This document shows, in pieces, positions 7,728 to 16,585 of a stretch of DNA of 30,504 nucleotides (position 1 is the stretch's first letter; each line of letters begins with the position of its first letter). The position numbers were made by a program, and so were the translations under genes. Under the pieces are notes generated by a model. That model did not search any database and was not told the origin of the DNA. It saw only the letters and a program-made list of their open reading frames with translations. Source of the DNA: an uncultured Porphyromonadaceae bacterium (GTDB taxonomy: Bacteria; Bacteroidota; Bacteroidia; Bacteroidales; Muribaculaceae); the NCBI GenBank assembly GCA_937901905.1, contig CALDIF010000005.1, positions 1 through 30,504 of the forward strand. The letters run 5' to 3'.

Positions 7728-9566
7728 TTAGCGAGAGCGATGGAAACTTATGCCCGGTTTTATCTTCATCTTATGCAGATTATCAGTGTCGGTGAAAATG
7801 AATGAGCACCCGAGGTCAATAAACCTTGCCGGTGCTATAACCGAGCCATTGGCTACCGCACCATCGCTTTCAAGACTCACGTCAAGGTTGTGTGTTGACA
7901 CGAACTTATAGGAAGCCCGGCTTACATGTGCCGATGCCTCGCCGATGGGCAATTTACCGCCGCCGTTGGAACGGCGCAACGCCTCGGTGCGCTCTTTGGA
8001 AATGTCAATCTTGAAATCGGCATTGCCGGCAACGTAACCTATATCTTTCATACCTAAAATGACACCGGCTTCGAGCGAGTCGGTGCTAAGGGTACCGGTC
8101 ATGTACTTGTTTTCATGGTCAAAGTCAACATTGAAGTCCATAGCACCCGTTGCCGTGAATAGGTGACCGCGAAACAGTTGTCGATGCCACAACACGTCGA
8201 AACTGCCGGTGTAACGAATGTTTCCTAAAGCATGCAACTGGTACATCATAAACCGCTTGACGGGAAACTGCTTGACTATGACCTCTTTCATGCCGGCGAC
8301 GACGGTAGCATGTTTCACGTCAAAATGAACTTTGACAGCGTGGCTGTCATGGAGGCTGAGTCCACTCACTGTGCCTGTCGATGCCACTGTCACCTTGTGG
8401 TCGGCAGTGTTGACGTGAACTTCGTGAAAGGTTATTTCATCATTGTTGCCGGTCAATCGAGTGCTGAGTTTAAGCGGTAAGGTGAAGTTGCGCAGTGCCG
8501 GTGAAAAAGCACGCGCAATATCGCGCAGTTGTACATCGCCCGTGATTGTCGATGTGGAGTAGGATAGCGGTGTGTCGCTACTGTGGTCTCCCAAGCGGAT
8601 TTCTCCGTCGGCAAATCTCAACTCGGTATTCTTTTGGCGTATTGTGACATCGGACAAGTGTATAACTCGCTTGTAGGCTGTCACAGCACAACGCACATCT
8701 TTGAGGTCAATGCCGCTCACGCTATCAAGCGCGGTGCAGCGGTCGAGCGTCAATTCCATTGAGTCGCCGGCGGCATGAAACAAAGTCAAGTGCATGTCGG
8801 CGGTGATGTTGAGGTGTCCCGCATCAAAGAAACCGCGGTTAGGACGACCGGTGTTCTTGCGTGGCAGTCGGTTGTCACTATTGATGTTGAGTGCCTTGAT
8901 GTCGATTGTGTGACTATTCACCATTGCGACTGTTTGCACTGTCGCCTTATATTGAGTGACGACACCGGTTTTACCACGCTTTTGCCATGAGGCAGTAGCA
9001 TCGTGTAAGGTCGCATCGGCTTTGCCGTCATGAAACGTCAGTTGCCCTTTATCCAACGAGAGTTCATTGTCGTTGTAAGTCACGTGAATGTTGTTAATAT
9101 CAAGTCGGTTGAAATCAATAGTCAACTTCGGTCCGCCCCGGTGCTCGTTGTCGTTGAGTGCAGTTACGAGAAATTGCCAATTACCTGCAGTGTCACTTTG
9201 TGTCTTGATGAGTGTTGCCTTGAGGTCGCGGACATCGGCATTGTTTATCTTCACCTCGCGGTTTAACAGTTGCCACAGGTCAACGTCGGCTGTCAGGCGT
9301 CCTATGTGCAGCATTTCTCGTCGGTTTAGGTCGGCAATGTGTGTGCCGTATAAAGCAATATCCATTGATAGGAGCGTTACGCTCACGCTGTCTATCGTCA
9401 CTTCGGTGCCGAGTCGTTCAGACAGCAGCGATGTCAGTTGTCGAAGCAACTTGTTTTGCACTGTCGATGAGTTGAGCGTGAAGTAGGTACTCACGGGAAT
9501 TGCTACCAGGAAAGCAAGCGCTATGCAGGTGTATTTTATCGCGTTGACGAGGTTTGTCCGGTTCAT
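7728..9566 (-). CDS. AsmA/TamB-like membrane-anchored envelope protein
   Basis: 612 residues from ATG 9566. An N-terminal signal-anchor (CIALAFLVAIPVSTYFTL) is followed by LLSERLGTEVTIDSVSVTLL and IADLNRREMLHIGRLTADV, the arrangement that opens AsmA-superfamily and Bacteroidetes TamB-like proteins. The rest is a long series of beta-strand-like segments expected to form a groove in the periplasm. AsmA-like proteins are implicated in lipid traffic to, and assembly of, the outer membrane. At ~610 residues it is far shorter than full TamB (about 1,500), so AsmA-like is the safer name. The ending, KIKPGISFH plus basic residues, looks like a natural terminus. The longer start at 9587 would lie inside the -7 promoter element, so 9566 is preferred. 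Confidence 0.7.
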   Translation of the reverse strand: MNRTNLVNAIKYTCIALAFLVAIPVSTYFTLNSSTVQNKLLRQLTSLLSERLGTEVTIDSVSVTLLSMDIALYGTHIADLNRREMLHIGRLTADVDLWQLLNREVKINNADVRDLKATLIKTQSDTAGNWQFLVTALNDNEHRGGPKLTIDFNRLDINNIHVTYNDNELSLDKGQLTFHDGKADATLHDATASWQKRGKTGVVTQYKATVQTVAMVNSHTIDIKALNINSDNRLPRKNTGRPNRGFFDAGHLNITADMHLTLFHAAGDSMELTLDRCTALDSVSGIDLKDVRCAVTAYKRVIHLSDVTIRQKNTELRFADGEIRLGDHSSDTPLSYSTSTITGDVQLRDIARAFSPALRNFTLPLKLSTRLTGNNDEITFHEVHVNTADHKVTVASTGTVSGLSLHDSHAVKVHFDVKHATVVAGMKEVIVKQFPVKRFMMYQLHALGNIRYTGSFDVLWHRQLFRGHLFTATGAMDFNVDFDHENKYMTGTLSTDSLEAGVILGMKDIGYVAGNADFKIDISKERTEALRRSNGGGKLPIGEASAHVSRASYKFVSTHNLDVSLESDGAVANGSVIAPARFIDLGCSFIFTDTDNLHKMKIKPGISFHRSR

Positions 9567-9584
9567 ATTTGGAATATTGTGTTG

Positions 9585-9592
9585 CAAAAGTA
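9585..9592 (-). promoter_or_regulatory. -7 promoter element of the AsmA-like gene
   Basis: On the minus strand TACTTTTG (9585-9592) matches TAnnTTTG and lies 18 nt before ATG 9566. The -33 region is TTTTC rather than TTTG, so the match is partial. The implied leader is about 15 nt, which excludes the upstream ATG at 9587. Confidence 0.5.
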
Positions 9593-9650
9593 CTAAAACG
9601 CTTGTATTTATGAAAATTTAAGTGAGTCCTATAAATTCTGATTCTCATGA

Positions 9651-9687
9651 ATATGTATGCTCAATTTTTAAATATATATGCTCAATT
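9651..9687. repeat. Two 16-bp direct repeats, operator-like, in the AsmA/efflux intergenic region
   Basis: ATATGTATGCTCAATT (9651-9666) and ATATATATGCTCAATT (9672-9687) differ at one base and start exactly 21 bp apart, two helical turns, which is how tandem sites for a dimeric regulator are often spaced. They lie between the divergent promoters of the AsmA-like gene and the efflux operon. No regulator gene is adjacent. Confidence 0.55.
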
Positions 9688-9825
9688 CCAATTATCAAGG
9701 TCAACCTCAAGTGTCCCCGTTAACTGTTTCAATAGGTGTCCTTTATCGGGTCAAGATGATGTTGTATGCGAATTTCGGACCAATAATTGTGAAAAGAGAA
9801 ATTAATGTGTTTAGCGGATTTTTTG

Positions 9826-9833
9826 TACCTTTG
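9826..9833 (+). promoter_or_regulatory. -7 element of the RND efflux operon promoter
   Basis: TACCTTTG at 9826-9833 matches TAnnTTTG, within the common TTTGTACCTTTGCA context. The -33 region is poor (AATG near 9804-9807 at 18 bp), which suggests a regulated or activator-dependent promoter. The leader to the adaptor ATG is about 85 nt. Confidence 0.65.
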
Positions 9834-9846
9834 CAACCGATTTTGA

Positions 9847-9873
9847 CGTAATGTACTGTCAGAGAACATTACG
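9847..9873. promoter_or_regulatory. Inverted repeat at the start of the efflux transcript
   Basis: CGTAATGT (9847-9854) and ACATTACG (9866-9873) are perfect inverted copies around 11 bp, with half-site centres 19 bp apart. The repeat begins about 10 nt after the predicted transcription start, a position where a TetR-type repressor could block transcription or an RNA stem could form in the leader. Confidence 0.5.
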
Positions 9874-9921
9874 GTTTAAAAATTCTAAATGTCGTAAATT
9901 GTAACATTAAATTAAATAGAA

Positions 9922-11049
9922 ATGACACAAATTTTGAAGAAGACCGCAGGCGCTGTGGTGCTGTTGTCAGCAAGTCTCTTACTGGGAGGGTGCGGTGGCA
10001 AGCAGGAGACCGCCGCTCAACAAGGAGTCGCGCCGGTGAACGTGGAGACTTACACCGTGCAGCAAGGCAGTATTAACTTGAGTGACAGTTATCCGGCAAC
10101 CATCAAGGGTAAAACCGATGTTGAGGTTCGCCCGCAAATCAGCGGTTTCATCACGCGAGTGCTCGTTGACGAGGGTCAGCGTGTGCGTCGCGGTCAGACC
10201 CTGTTCACGATAGACCAAGTGCAGTTGCAGGCTGCCGTGCAACAAGCGACCGCAACAGTGGCTGCCGCTCGCAGTCAAGTTGCGACGGCACAGTTGACTG
10301 CCGACAACCAACGGCAACTGCTCGAGAAAAATATCATCAGCAGTTACCAGTATGAAACGGCTGCGTTGCAGTTGCAGGCGGCTCAGGCACAGTTGTCACA
10401 AGCCGAGGCGGCACTCACCAGTGCTCGCAAGAACTTGAGTTATGCTAACGTGACGGCTCCCAGCGACGGTGTCGTGGGCAGTATCACACAACGCGAGGGC
10501 GCGCTTGCAAGTCCGTCAGGACCGGCGTTGACTACCATCAGTGACAACAGCCAGGTGTATGCCTACTTCTCGCTCAACGAGAAACAGGTAATTGAGATGA
10601 CCCACGGCGGCGCGTTGAGTCTCGATGCGGCGATACGCAACATGCCACCCGTGCAGTTGCGTTTGAGCGACGGCTCGATTTATGCCAAGACAGGACGTGT
10701 GAGCACGGTTGCCGGCTTGCTTGACCAAAGCACGGGTAGTGCAAGCGTGCGTGCGCTTTTCGCCAATGAGAACGGAATGCTTCGCAGTGGAAGTACAGGC
10801 GAGATTGTCATTCCCGCCATCACTCAAGATGCCCTGTTAATTCCGCAGAAGGCGACTTACGAGATACAAGATGTCAAGTACGTGTACGTGGTGGGCGACT
10901 CGGCAAAGGCTGTGGCAACGCCTATCAAGGTGTTGGCTCAAAACGACGGCGTGAGTTATGTGGTAACCGACGGGCTCAAGGTGGGCGACGTGATTGTCAC
11001 CGAAGGCTTGGGCACTATCGTGCGTGACGGAACCCTCATCGCAAAGTAA
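9922..11049 (+). CDS. RND efflux periplasmic adaptor (membrane fusion) lipoprotein
   Basis: 375-residue HlyD/AcrA-family adaptor that links the inner-membrane pump encoded next to the TolC-like channel. The N-terminus is a lipoprotein signal with lipobox LLGGC (C24). It then shows the family order: PATIKGKTDVEVRPQISGFI with VLVDEGQRVRRGQTLFTID (first half of the lipoyl domain), a long A/Q-rich coiled-coil hairpin at about residues 95-175, YANVTAPSDGVVGSI (second lipoyl half), and a beta-barrel to the end. Length fits the family. It is the first gene of the operon; the pump ATG follows after 31 nt. Substrate is not readable: drugs, bile salts or dyes are all possible. Confidence 0.93.
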   Translation: MTQILKKTAGAVVLLSASLLLGGCGGKQETAAQQGVAPVNVETYTVQQGSINLSDSYPATIKGKTDVEVRPQISGFITRVLVDEGQRVRRGQTLFTIDQVQLQAAVQQATATVAAARSQVATAQLTADNQRQLLEKNIISSYQYETAALQLQAAQAQLSQAEAALTSARKNLSYANVTAPSDGVVGSITQREGALASPSGPALTTISDNSQVYAYFSLNEKQVIEMTHGGALSLDAAIRNMPPVQLRLSDGSIYAKTGRVSTVAGLLDQSTGSASVRALFANENGMLRSGSTGEIVIPAITQDALLIPQKATYEIQDVKYVYVVGDSAKAVATPIKVLAQNDGVSYVVTDGLKVGDVIVTEGLGTIVRDGTLIAK

Positions 11050-11080
11050 TCCAAACCCGTATCATTTTAAACGAGACGAG

Positions 11081-14000
11081 ATGAATCTTAAATTATTTAT
11101 AAATCGACCGGTGTTGTCAACAGTGATCTCGGTGTTTATCGTGATCCTCGGTTTTATAGGGTTGACAAGTCTGCCGGTTGAGCAATATCCCAATATTGCG
11201 CCACCTACAGTGGTCGTGTACACTACTTATCAGGGAGCAAATGCCCAAACGGTGATGAACTCGGTGATACAGCCCCTTGAGGAAAGTATCAACGGTGCAT
11301 TGAACATGACCTACATGACATCAAGTGCAACCAGTACAGGTAATGCCACTATCACGGTTTACTTTACACAGGGGTATGATCCCGATATGGCGGCGATTGA
11401 TGTGCAAAATCGTGTGAGTCAGGCACAGAGTCTGCTGCCGAGTGAGGTGACTCGCGTCGGTGTGACCACACGCAAGCGCGAAACGTCAATATTGATGGTG
11501 TTTGCTCTTGCCGATACAGCCGGAACTTTTCCGCCGTCATTTGTAGATAACTACATGAACATCAATATTGCGCCCGAGATAAAGCGTGTGCAGGGTGTGG
11601 GCGACTTGATGGCGTTCGGTGCCGATTACTCGATGCGCATCTGGCTGCGTCCCGAGAAAATGGCGCAATACGGTTTGATGCCCGCCGATGTAACAGCGGC
11701 ACTTGCCGACCAGAATATTGAGGCGGCTCCGGGTGCACTGGGTGAGCAAGGCGGTGGCAGTTTCGAGTACTCCCTGAGTTACAAGGGTCGTTTAAGCGAA
11801 GCAACCGAGTACGAAAATATTGTAGTGCGTGCCAACGGCAATGATATACTGTATCTCAAAGACGTTGCCGATGTAGAGTTGGATCGATTGACCTACGGTT
11901 ACCATAATGCCGTGAACGGCAACAAGGGTATCATGTGTGTCGTGTTCCAGTCACCTGGCAGCAACGCGTCCTCGACGATTGACGAGATTTCGGGGCGTCT
12001 TGAGGTGATGAAACAGGACTTGCCTCGCGGACTCGAGATTTCTATCCCGATGAACACCAACACGTTCTTGAATGCCTCTATTGCCGAGGTTATCAAGACT
12101 CTTGTCGAGGCGTTCATACTCGTGTTCCTCGTGGTTTACATTTTCCTTCAAGACATGCGTTCGACCATCATTCCCGCCATTGCAATTCCGGTGGCTTTGA
12201 TTGGTGCTTTCGCCCTCTTGTACGCCGCTAACTTTTCCATCAACTTGTTGACTTTGTCGGCATTGGTACTCGCAATCGCCATTGTTGTCGATGATGCCAT
12301 TATTGTGGTTGAAGCGGTGCATGCCAAACTTGACGAGGGTTATCACAGTGCCCGTCAGGCATCAATTGATGCCATGAGCGAGATTGGTGCCGCCATCGTG
12401 TCAATCACGCTTGTGATGATGCTCGTGTTTATCCCGGTGTCGTTCATGCCGGGTACCGAGGGTACATTCTATCGTCAATTCGGTTTGACAATGGCTTTTG
12501 CAATCGGCATCAGTGCGATTAACGCTTTGACGCTATCACCTGCCCTATGCGCAATATTCCTCAAACCTCACTCAGGTGAGGCAAACGAGGGCTTCATGGC
12601 GCGTTTTCACAATGCGTTCAATGCCGCTTACGATGCGTTGCTCAAGCGTTATCGCAACGTTGTTGCATCGTTGATGAAGTTTAAGGTGTTGACCATGGCG
12701 GTGGTTATCCTCACTATAGTGGTGTTGTCGTGGTTGATGAGCACGACAAGCAGCGGTTTTGTCCCCAACGAGGATACCGGCACCGTGATGTGCTCGGTGA
12801 CAATGCCACCCGCGACATCACAAGAGCGCACACTTAAAGTTGTACACACTATTGACAGTCTCGTGGCAACTATACCCGCCGTTGAGACGCGCTCGATGGT
12901 GCAAGGTTACAGTTTCATGGGCGGTCAGGGTAGCAATAACGGTATGTTCATCATCAAACTCAAGGACTGGGACAAGCGCAGCGAGGCGGAGAGCAGTGAT
13001 GCCATCATCGGTCAATTATACGGCATGGTGGGACAACACGTTAAAGACGGATCGGTCTTGTTCTTCGCGCCGCCAATGATTAGCGGTTACGGCGCGAGCA
13101 ACGGTTTTGTGGTTGAGTTGCAGGATCGCACCGGCGGTGACATCGGCAAGTTCTTCCAAGTTGAGCAACAGTTCATCGCCGCGCTAAATCAGCGTCCCGA
13201 GATCCAGATGGCTTACAGCAGTTTCAATCCGTCATATCCCCAATATATGGTTGATGTCGATGAGGCTAAAGCGAGCAAGGCGGGTATAGGCACGAGCGGT
13301 ATCTTATCGACCTTACAGGCTTATTACGGAGGTATGTACATCAGCAACTTTAACCGTTTCGGTAAATTGTATCGCGTGATGTTGCAGGCTCCGCCCGAAA
13401 GCCGTCTTAACCCCGAGACGCTCAATAGCGTCAAGGTGCGCACAGCAACAGGTATGCAACCGATAACCGACTTTATTACACTCAATCGCGTGTATGCGCC
13501 TGCCGCGTTGTCGCGTTTCAATCTCTACAGTTCAATCGAGGTTAACGGTCAGGCCAATCCGCAGTATTCGTCGGGTGAAGCCCTCGCGGCAGTGGACGAG
13601 GTGGCAGCACAGGTGTTGCCCCAGGGTTATGCCTACGAGTACTCGGGCTTGAGCCGTGAGGAAGCGAGTGCGTCACCCTATTCGACGGCAATCATCTTCG
13701 GGTTGTGCTTGTTGTTCGTGTACTTGATTTTGAGTGCTTTGTACGAGAGTTATGTGTTGCCGTGGTCGGTTATCCTCTCGGTACCGTTCGGCTTGATGGG
13801 AACGTTTGTGTTCGCTCGCATGTTCGGTATCAGCAACAATATCTACCTCAAGATCGCACTCATCATGTTGATTGGTTTGCTTGCCAAGAATGCAATTTTG
13901 ATTGTTGAGTTCGCCCTTGACCGTCGCAAGACGGGCATGAGTATCATCGGTGCCGCCGTCGCCGGTGCCGGAGCGCGTTTGCGTCCTATCTTGATGACCT

Positions 14001-14251
14001 CGCTCGCGATGATTATCGGTCTGTTGCCGTTGATGTTCGCTTCGGGTGTCGGTGCCAACGGTAACCGTGCTCTCGGCACGGGTGCTGTGGGTGGTATGTT
14101 CGTGGGTATGGTGATGCAGTTATTGTTTGTCCCCGTGCTGTTCGCCGTCTTCCAGCGCATTCAAGAGCACTTCAAACCGTTGAAGTGGACCGATACCGAC
14201 AACAGTGAGGTCGAGCGCGAGATTGCCCAATACAGTCCGGCTGTTGATTAA
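11081..14251 (+). CDS. RND efflux pump, HAE1/AcrB family inner-membrane transporter
   Basis: 1,056 residues from ATG 11081 (MNLKLFINRPV), the usual RND start; an open frame upstream of it is not coding. Proton-driven export of hydrophobic or amphipathic compounds from periplasm and inner membrane to the TolC-type channel. Hallmarks are LPVEQYPNIAPP near residue 31, the paired proton-relay aspartates D404-D405 in IVVDDAIIVVEA, and the partner lysine K936 in GLLAKNAILIVEFA, with 12 transmembrane segments and two large periplasmic loops in the expected places. The 31-nt gap to the adaptor and 28 nt to the channel gene indicate a single operon. Family firm, substrate unknown. Confidence 0.95.
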   Translation: MNLKLFINRPVLSTVISVFIVILGFIGLTSLPVEQYPNIAPPTVVVYTTYQGANAQTVMNSVIQPLEESINGALNMTYMTSSATSTGNATITVYFTQGYDPDMAAIDVQNRVSQAQSLLPSEVTRVGVTTRKRETSILMVFALADTAGTFPPSFVDNYMNINIAPEIKRVQGVGDLMAFGADYSMRIWLRPEKMAQYGLMPADVTAALADQNIEAAPGALGEQGGGSFEYSLSYKGRLSEATEYENIVVRANGNDILYLKDVADVELDRLTYGYHNAVNGNKGIMCVVFQSPGSNASSTIDEISGRLEVMKQDLPRGLEISIPMNTNTFLNASIAEVIKTLVEAFILVFLVVYIFLQDMRSTIIPAIAIPVALIGAFALLYAANFSINLLTLSALVLAIAIVVDDAIIVVEAVHAKLDEGYHSARQASIDAMSEIGAAIVSITLVMMLVFIPVSFMPGTEGTFYRQFGLTMAFAIGISAINALTLSPALCAIFLKPHSGEANEGFMARFHNAFNAAYDALLKRYRNVVASLMKFKVLTMAVVILTIVVLSWLMSTTSSGFVPNEDTGTVMCSVTMPPATSQERTLKVVHTIDSLVATIPAVETRSMVQGYSFMGGQGSNNGMFIIKLKDWDKRSEAESSDAIIGQLYGMVGQHVKDGSVLFFAPPMISGYGASNGFVVELQDRTGGDIGKFFQVEQQFIAALNQRPEIQMAYSSFNPSYPQYMVDVDEAKASKAGIGTSGILSTLQAYYGGMYISNFNRFGKLYRVMLQAPPESRLNPETLNSVKVRTATGMQPITDFITLNRVYAPAALSRFNLYSSIEVNGQANPQYSSGEALAAVDEVAAQVLPQGYAYEYSGLSREEASASPYSTAIIFGLCLLFVYLILSALYESYVLPWSVILSVPFGLMGTFVFARMFGISNNIYLKIALIMLIGLLAKNAILIVEFALDRRKTGMSIIGAAVAGAGARLRPILMTSLAMIIGLLPLMFASGVGANGNRALGTGAVGGMFVGMVMQLLFVPVLFAVFQRIQEHFKPLKWTDTDNSEVEREIAQYSPAVD

Positions 14252-14279
14252 TCCCATGATGAGATTAGAAATTAAGACT

Positions 14280-15659
14280 ATGAACAAAATAATGGTAAAG
14301 AATGTTGTTGCAGCGGTGTTGGCGTTGGTGTTGGCGGGCTGTGGCATGTACAAGAAATATGAAACACCGGTCGACGTGTCGCCTGAGATAACCCAATATC
14401 ATGAGGCAATGTCGGCATCGGTCGACAGCAGTGCTTTGGGCAATCTCCCGTGGCGCGAGGTGTTCACCGACCCCTTGTTGCAAGGCTATATTGAGACTGC
14501 CCTCGAAAACAACGTCGATTTGCAGAATGCCAAGCTCAACGTTGACATTGCTCAGGCTCGACTTCAAGGAGCCAAACTCAGTTTCCTGCCGTCGGTGACT
14601 TTCGCGCCCAACGGTGCCGGCACCAAACTCGGCAACTACGACATGGACTGGGGCTGGCAGTTGCCGCTCACGGTGAGTTGGCAAGTGGACATTTTCGGCA
14701 AATTGACCAACAACAAGCGTAGTGCCGAGAGTGCTGTCGTGCAGAGCGATGCCTATCGTCAAGCCGTGCAGAGCCAAATTGTGGCTGCTGTGGCAAGCAC
14801 TTACTACACGCTGGTCTCGCTGCACAATCAGTTGGAAATTCTCAATAACACTTGCGAACTGTGGCAACGTTCCATCAAGATGATGGAAGATATGAAACTT
14901 GCCGGTCGTTTCACCGAGGTCGCAGTTGTTCAAAGTAAAGCAAATTACGAGAGCGTGCTTGCCAGTATTCCCGACGTTGAGTTGGGAATAACCCAAGCGA
15001 GTAACACGATGTCGCTGCTGTTGGCTCAACAACCGCGCCGGTGGCAAGTGAACGCCGGTAGCGTTCTTGACGTTCCGGCATCAATCGAAGCCGGTGTGCC
15101 GATGTCATATCTTGCCGCGCGTCCCGATGTGAGAGCCTCGGAACAGGCATTCGCTCAAGCGTATTATGCGACCAACATGGCTCGAGCTAACTTCTATCCG
15201 CAGTTGACAATCACCGGCACCGGAGCTTACGGTACCTTGTTAGGCTCAACAATCATAGATCCCGCCAAGTGGTTGCTCAACCTTGCCGGCTCGTTGACAG
15301 CCCCGATTTTCGCACGCGGACAAAACATTGCCACGCTCAAGGCAGCCAAGTTGCAGCAGCAACAGGCGTTGAACACGTTTCAATACAGCATATTGAATGC
15401 CGCTACCGAGGTTAATAATGCGTTGGCAGACATACGTGCAACGCGCGAGAAAATGGTTCACGTCGACAAACAAGAGAAGTATCTTGAACTCGCTGTGGAG
15501 TATAACGAGGACTTGATGAGATTGTCCACTACTACCTATTTAGAGGTAATCAGTGCGCAACAGTCGTTGCTCCAAAGTCGTATGCAACTTGAAAATGTCA
15601 AACTTGATAATAATCTCGGGCTCATCACGTTGTATCAAGTGTTGGGTGGCGCCCGTTAG
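14280..15659 (+). CDS. TolC-like outer-membrane efflux lipoprotein (NodT/OprM type)
   Basis: 459 residues from ATG 14280 (MNKIMVKN). The signal ends in lipobox LVLAGC (C21), so this is the lipid-anchored NodT/OprM subtype of outer-membrane factor. Typical features are LPWREVFTDPLLQGYIETALENN (start of the repeat helix), SWQVDIFGKLTNNKRSAE, and RPDVRASEQAFAQAYYATNMARANFYPQLTITG followed by the second helical repeat. It forms the trimeric channel for the pump and adaptor encoded upstream. In-frame ATGs at 14256 and 14259 would add eight or seven residues before the signal and are less likely. The operon ends with this gene. Confidence 0.93.
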   Translation: MNKIMVKNVVAAVLALVLAGCGMYKKYETPVDVSPEITQYHEAMSASVDSSALGNLPWREVFTDPLLQGYIETALENNVDLQNAKLNVDIAQARLQGAKLSFLPSVTFAPNGAGTKLGNYDMDWGWQLPLTVSWQVDIFGKLTNNKRSAESAVVQSDAYRQAVQSQIVAAVASTYYTLVSLHNQLEILNNTCELWQRSIKMMEDMKLAGRFTEVAVVQSKANYESVLASIPDVELGITQASNTMSLLLAQQPRRWQVNAGSVLDVPASIEAGVPMSYLAARPDVRASEQAFAQAYYATNMARANFYPQLTITGTGAYGTLLGSTIIDPAKWLLNLAGSLTAPIFARGQNIATLKAAKLQQQQALNTFQYSILNAATEVNNALADIRATREKMVHVDKQEKYLELAVEYNEDLMRLSTTTYLEVISAQQSLLQSRMQLENVKLDNNLGLITLYQVLGGAR

Positions 15660-15736
15660 TTAGCGGTGACGTGAGAAAACAGGTCATTCTCTCTAACTTC
15701 TCCTCTATAAACAACAGTCTATAAACAATAAACAGT

Positions 15737-15771
15737 AATTTGTATACAGGTCAGCGACCTGTATACAAATT
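15737..15771. promoter_or_regulatory. Perfect 16-bp inverted repeat between efflux operon and lpxA
   Basis: Arms 15737-15752 and 15756-15771 are exact reverse complements around the loop AGC. The arms are AT-rich outside and contain GTATACAGGTC. It lies 78 nt after the efflux stop and 17 nt before the lpxA ATG. It lacks a T-tract, so it could be an operon-end stem, an RNA hairpin in the lpxA leader, or a protein-binding palindrome. No consensus lpxA promoter is seen (TAATTTG at 15736-15742 is one base short of TAnnTTTG). Confidence 0.6.
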
Positions 15772-15787
15772 AAATTAAAGATATAAT

Positions 15788-16585
15788 ATGATTTCACCAT
15801 TAGCACATGTAGATCCTGATGCCGTTATCGGCAAGGACGTAACTATTCATCCGTTTGCCTTTGTCAGTAAAAACACGGTTATAGGCGACGGAGCGGTGAT
15901 ATACCCCTACGCAAGCATTCTCAACGGCACGCGCATCGGCGCTCGCACCAAGGTGTACAATGGAGCCATTGTCGGTGCCGAACCTCAAAGTTTCCATTGG
16001 CATGGTGAACCGTCGTTGTGTGTGGTGGGAGAAGACTGCCTTATTCGCGAGCACACAATTATCAATCGCAGCATCTATGAGGGCAAGGCAACCGTCGTGG
16101 GCAAAAAATGCTTTGTCATGGCCGAAAGTCACATCATGCACGATGCTGTGATTGACGACTTTGTTGTCGTGGGTAACGGAGTGCAAATTGCAGGTACAGC
16201 CCATGTGCGCAGTTACACCATTTTGTCAAGTAACAGTCTCGTCCATGCCGGCAGCGACGTGGGTCGTTGGGTGCTTGTCAAGGGGGGCTGTCGTGTCAAC
16301 GGTAATGTGCCGCCTTACACCGTTATTGGTCACAATCCGGCAACCTACTGTGGGGTTAACGCTGTCGCTATGCGTCGTGGCGGCAAGATGTCCGATGACG
16401 TGATTGATGCCGTTGCCAAGTGTTATCGTCATGTGTACGAGAGCGGTACGAGCGTCTTCAACGCATTGCGTCGCATTGAACTCGACATCGAACCCTGTGC
16501 CGAGCGCGACGAGATAGTGGAGTTTATCCGTTCGCACGAGTTGGACGTTGTTGCAGCCGGCGGCCACACGAGCGTGTTTGACTGA
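15788..16585 (+). CDS. lpxA: UDP-N-acetylglucosamine O-acyltransferase (LpxA)
   Basis: 265 residues. First step of lipid A synthesis in the cytosol: transfer of a hydroxyacyl chain from ACP to UDP-GlcNAc. The protein opens with hexapeptide repeats of a left-handed beta-helix (ISPLAHVDPDAVIGKDVTIHP onward), contains IVGAEPQSFHW and IREHTIINRS, and has SHIMHD with H115 and H118 in the place of E. coli H122/H125, H118 being the expected catalytic base. VPPYTVIGHNPATYCGVN leads into the C-terminal helical region. Bacteroidales lpxA usually sits beside an lpxC-fabZ fusion gene; here it does not, and its stop overlaps the next start by one base (TGATG). A second, diverged LpxA-like acyltransferase cannot be excluded. 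Confidence 0.85.
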   Translation: MISPLAHVDPDAVIGKDVTIHPFAFVSKNTVIGDGAVIYPYASILNGTRIGARTKVYNGAIVGAEPQSFHWHGEPSLCVVGEDCLIREHTIINRSIYEGKATVVGKKCFVMAESHIMHDAVIDDFVVVGNGVQIAGTAHVRSYTILSSNSLVHAGSDVGRWVLVKGGCRVNGNVPPYTVIGHNPATYCGVNAVAMRRGGKMSDDVIDAVAKCYRHVYESGTSVFNALRRIELDIEPCAERDEIVEFIRSHELDVVAAGGHTSVFD

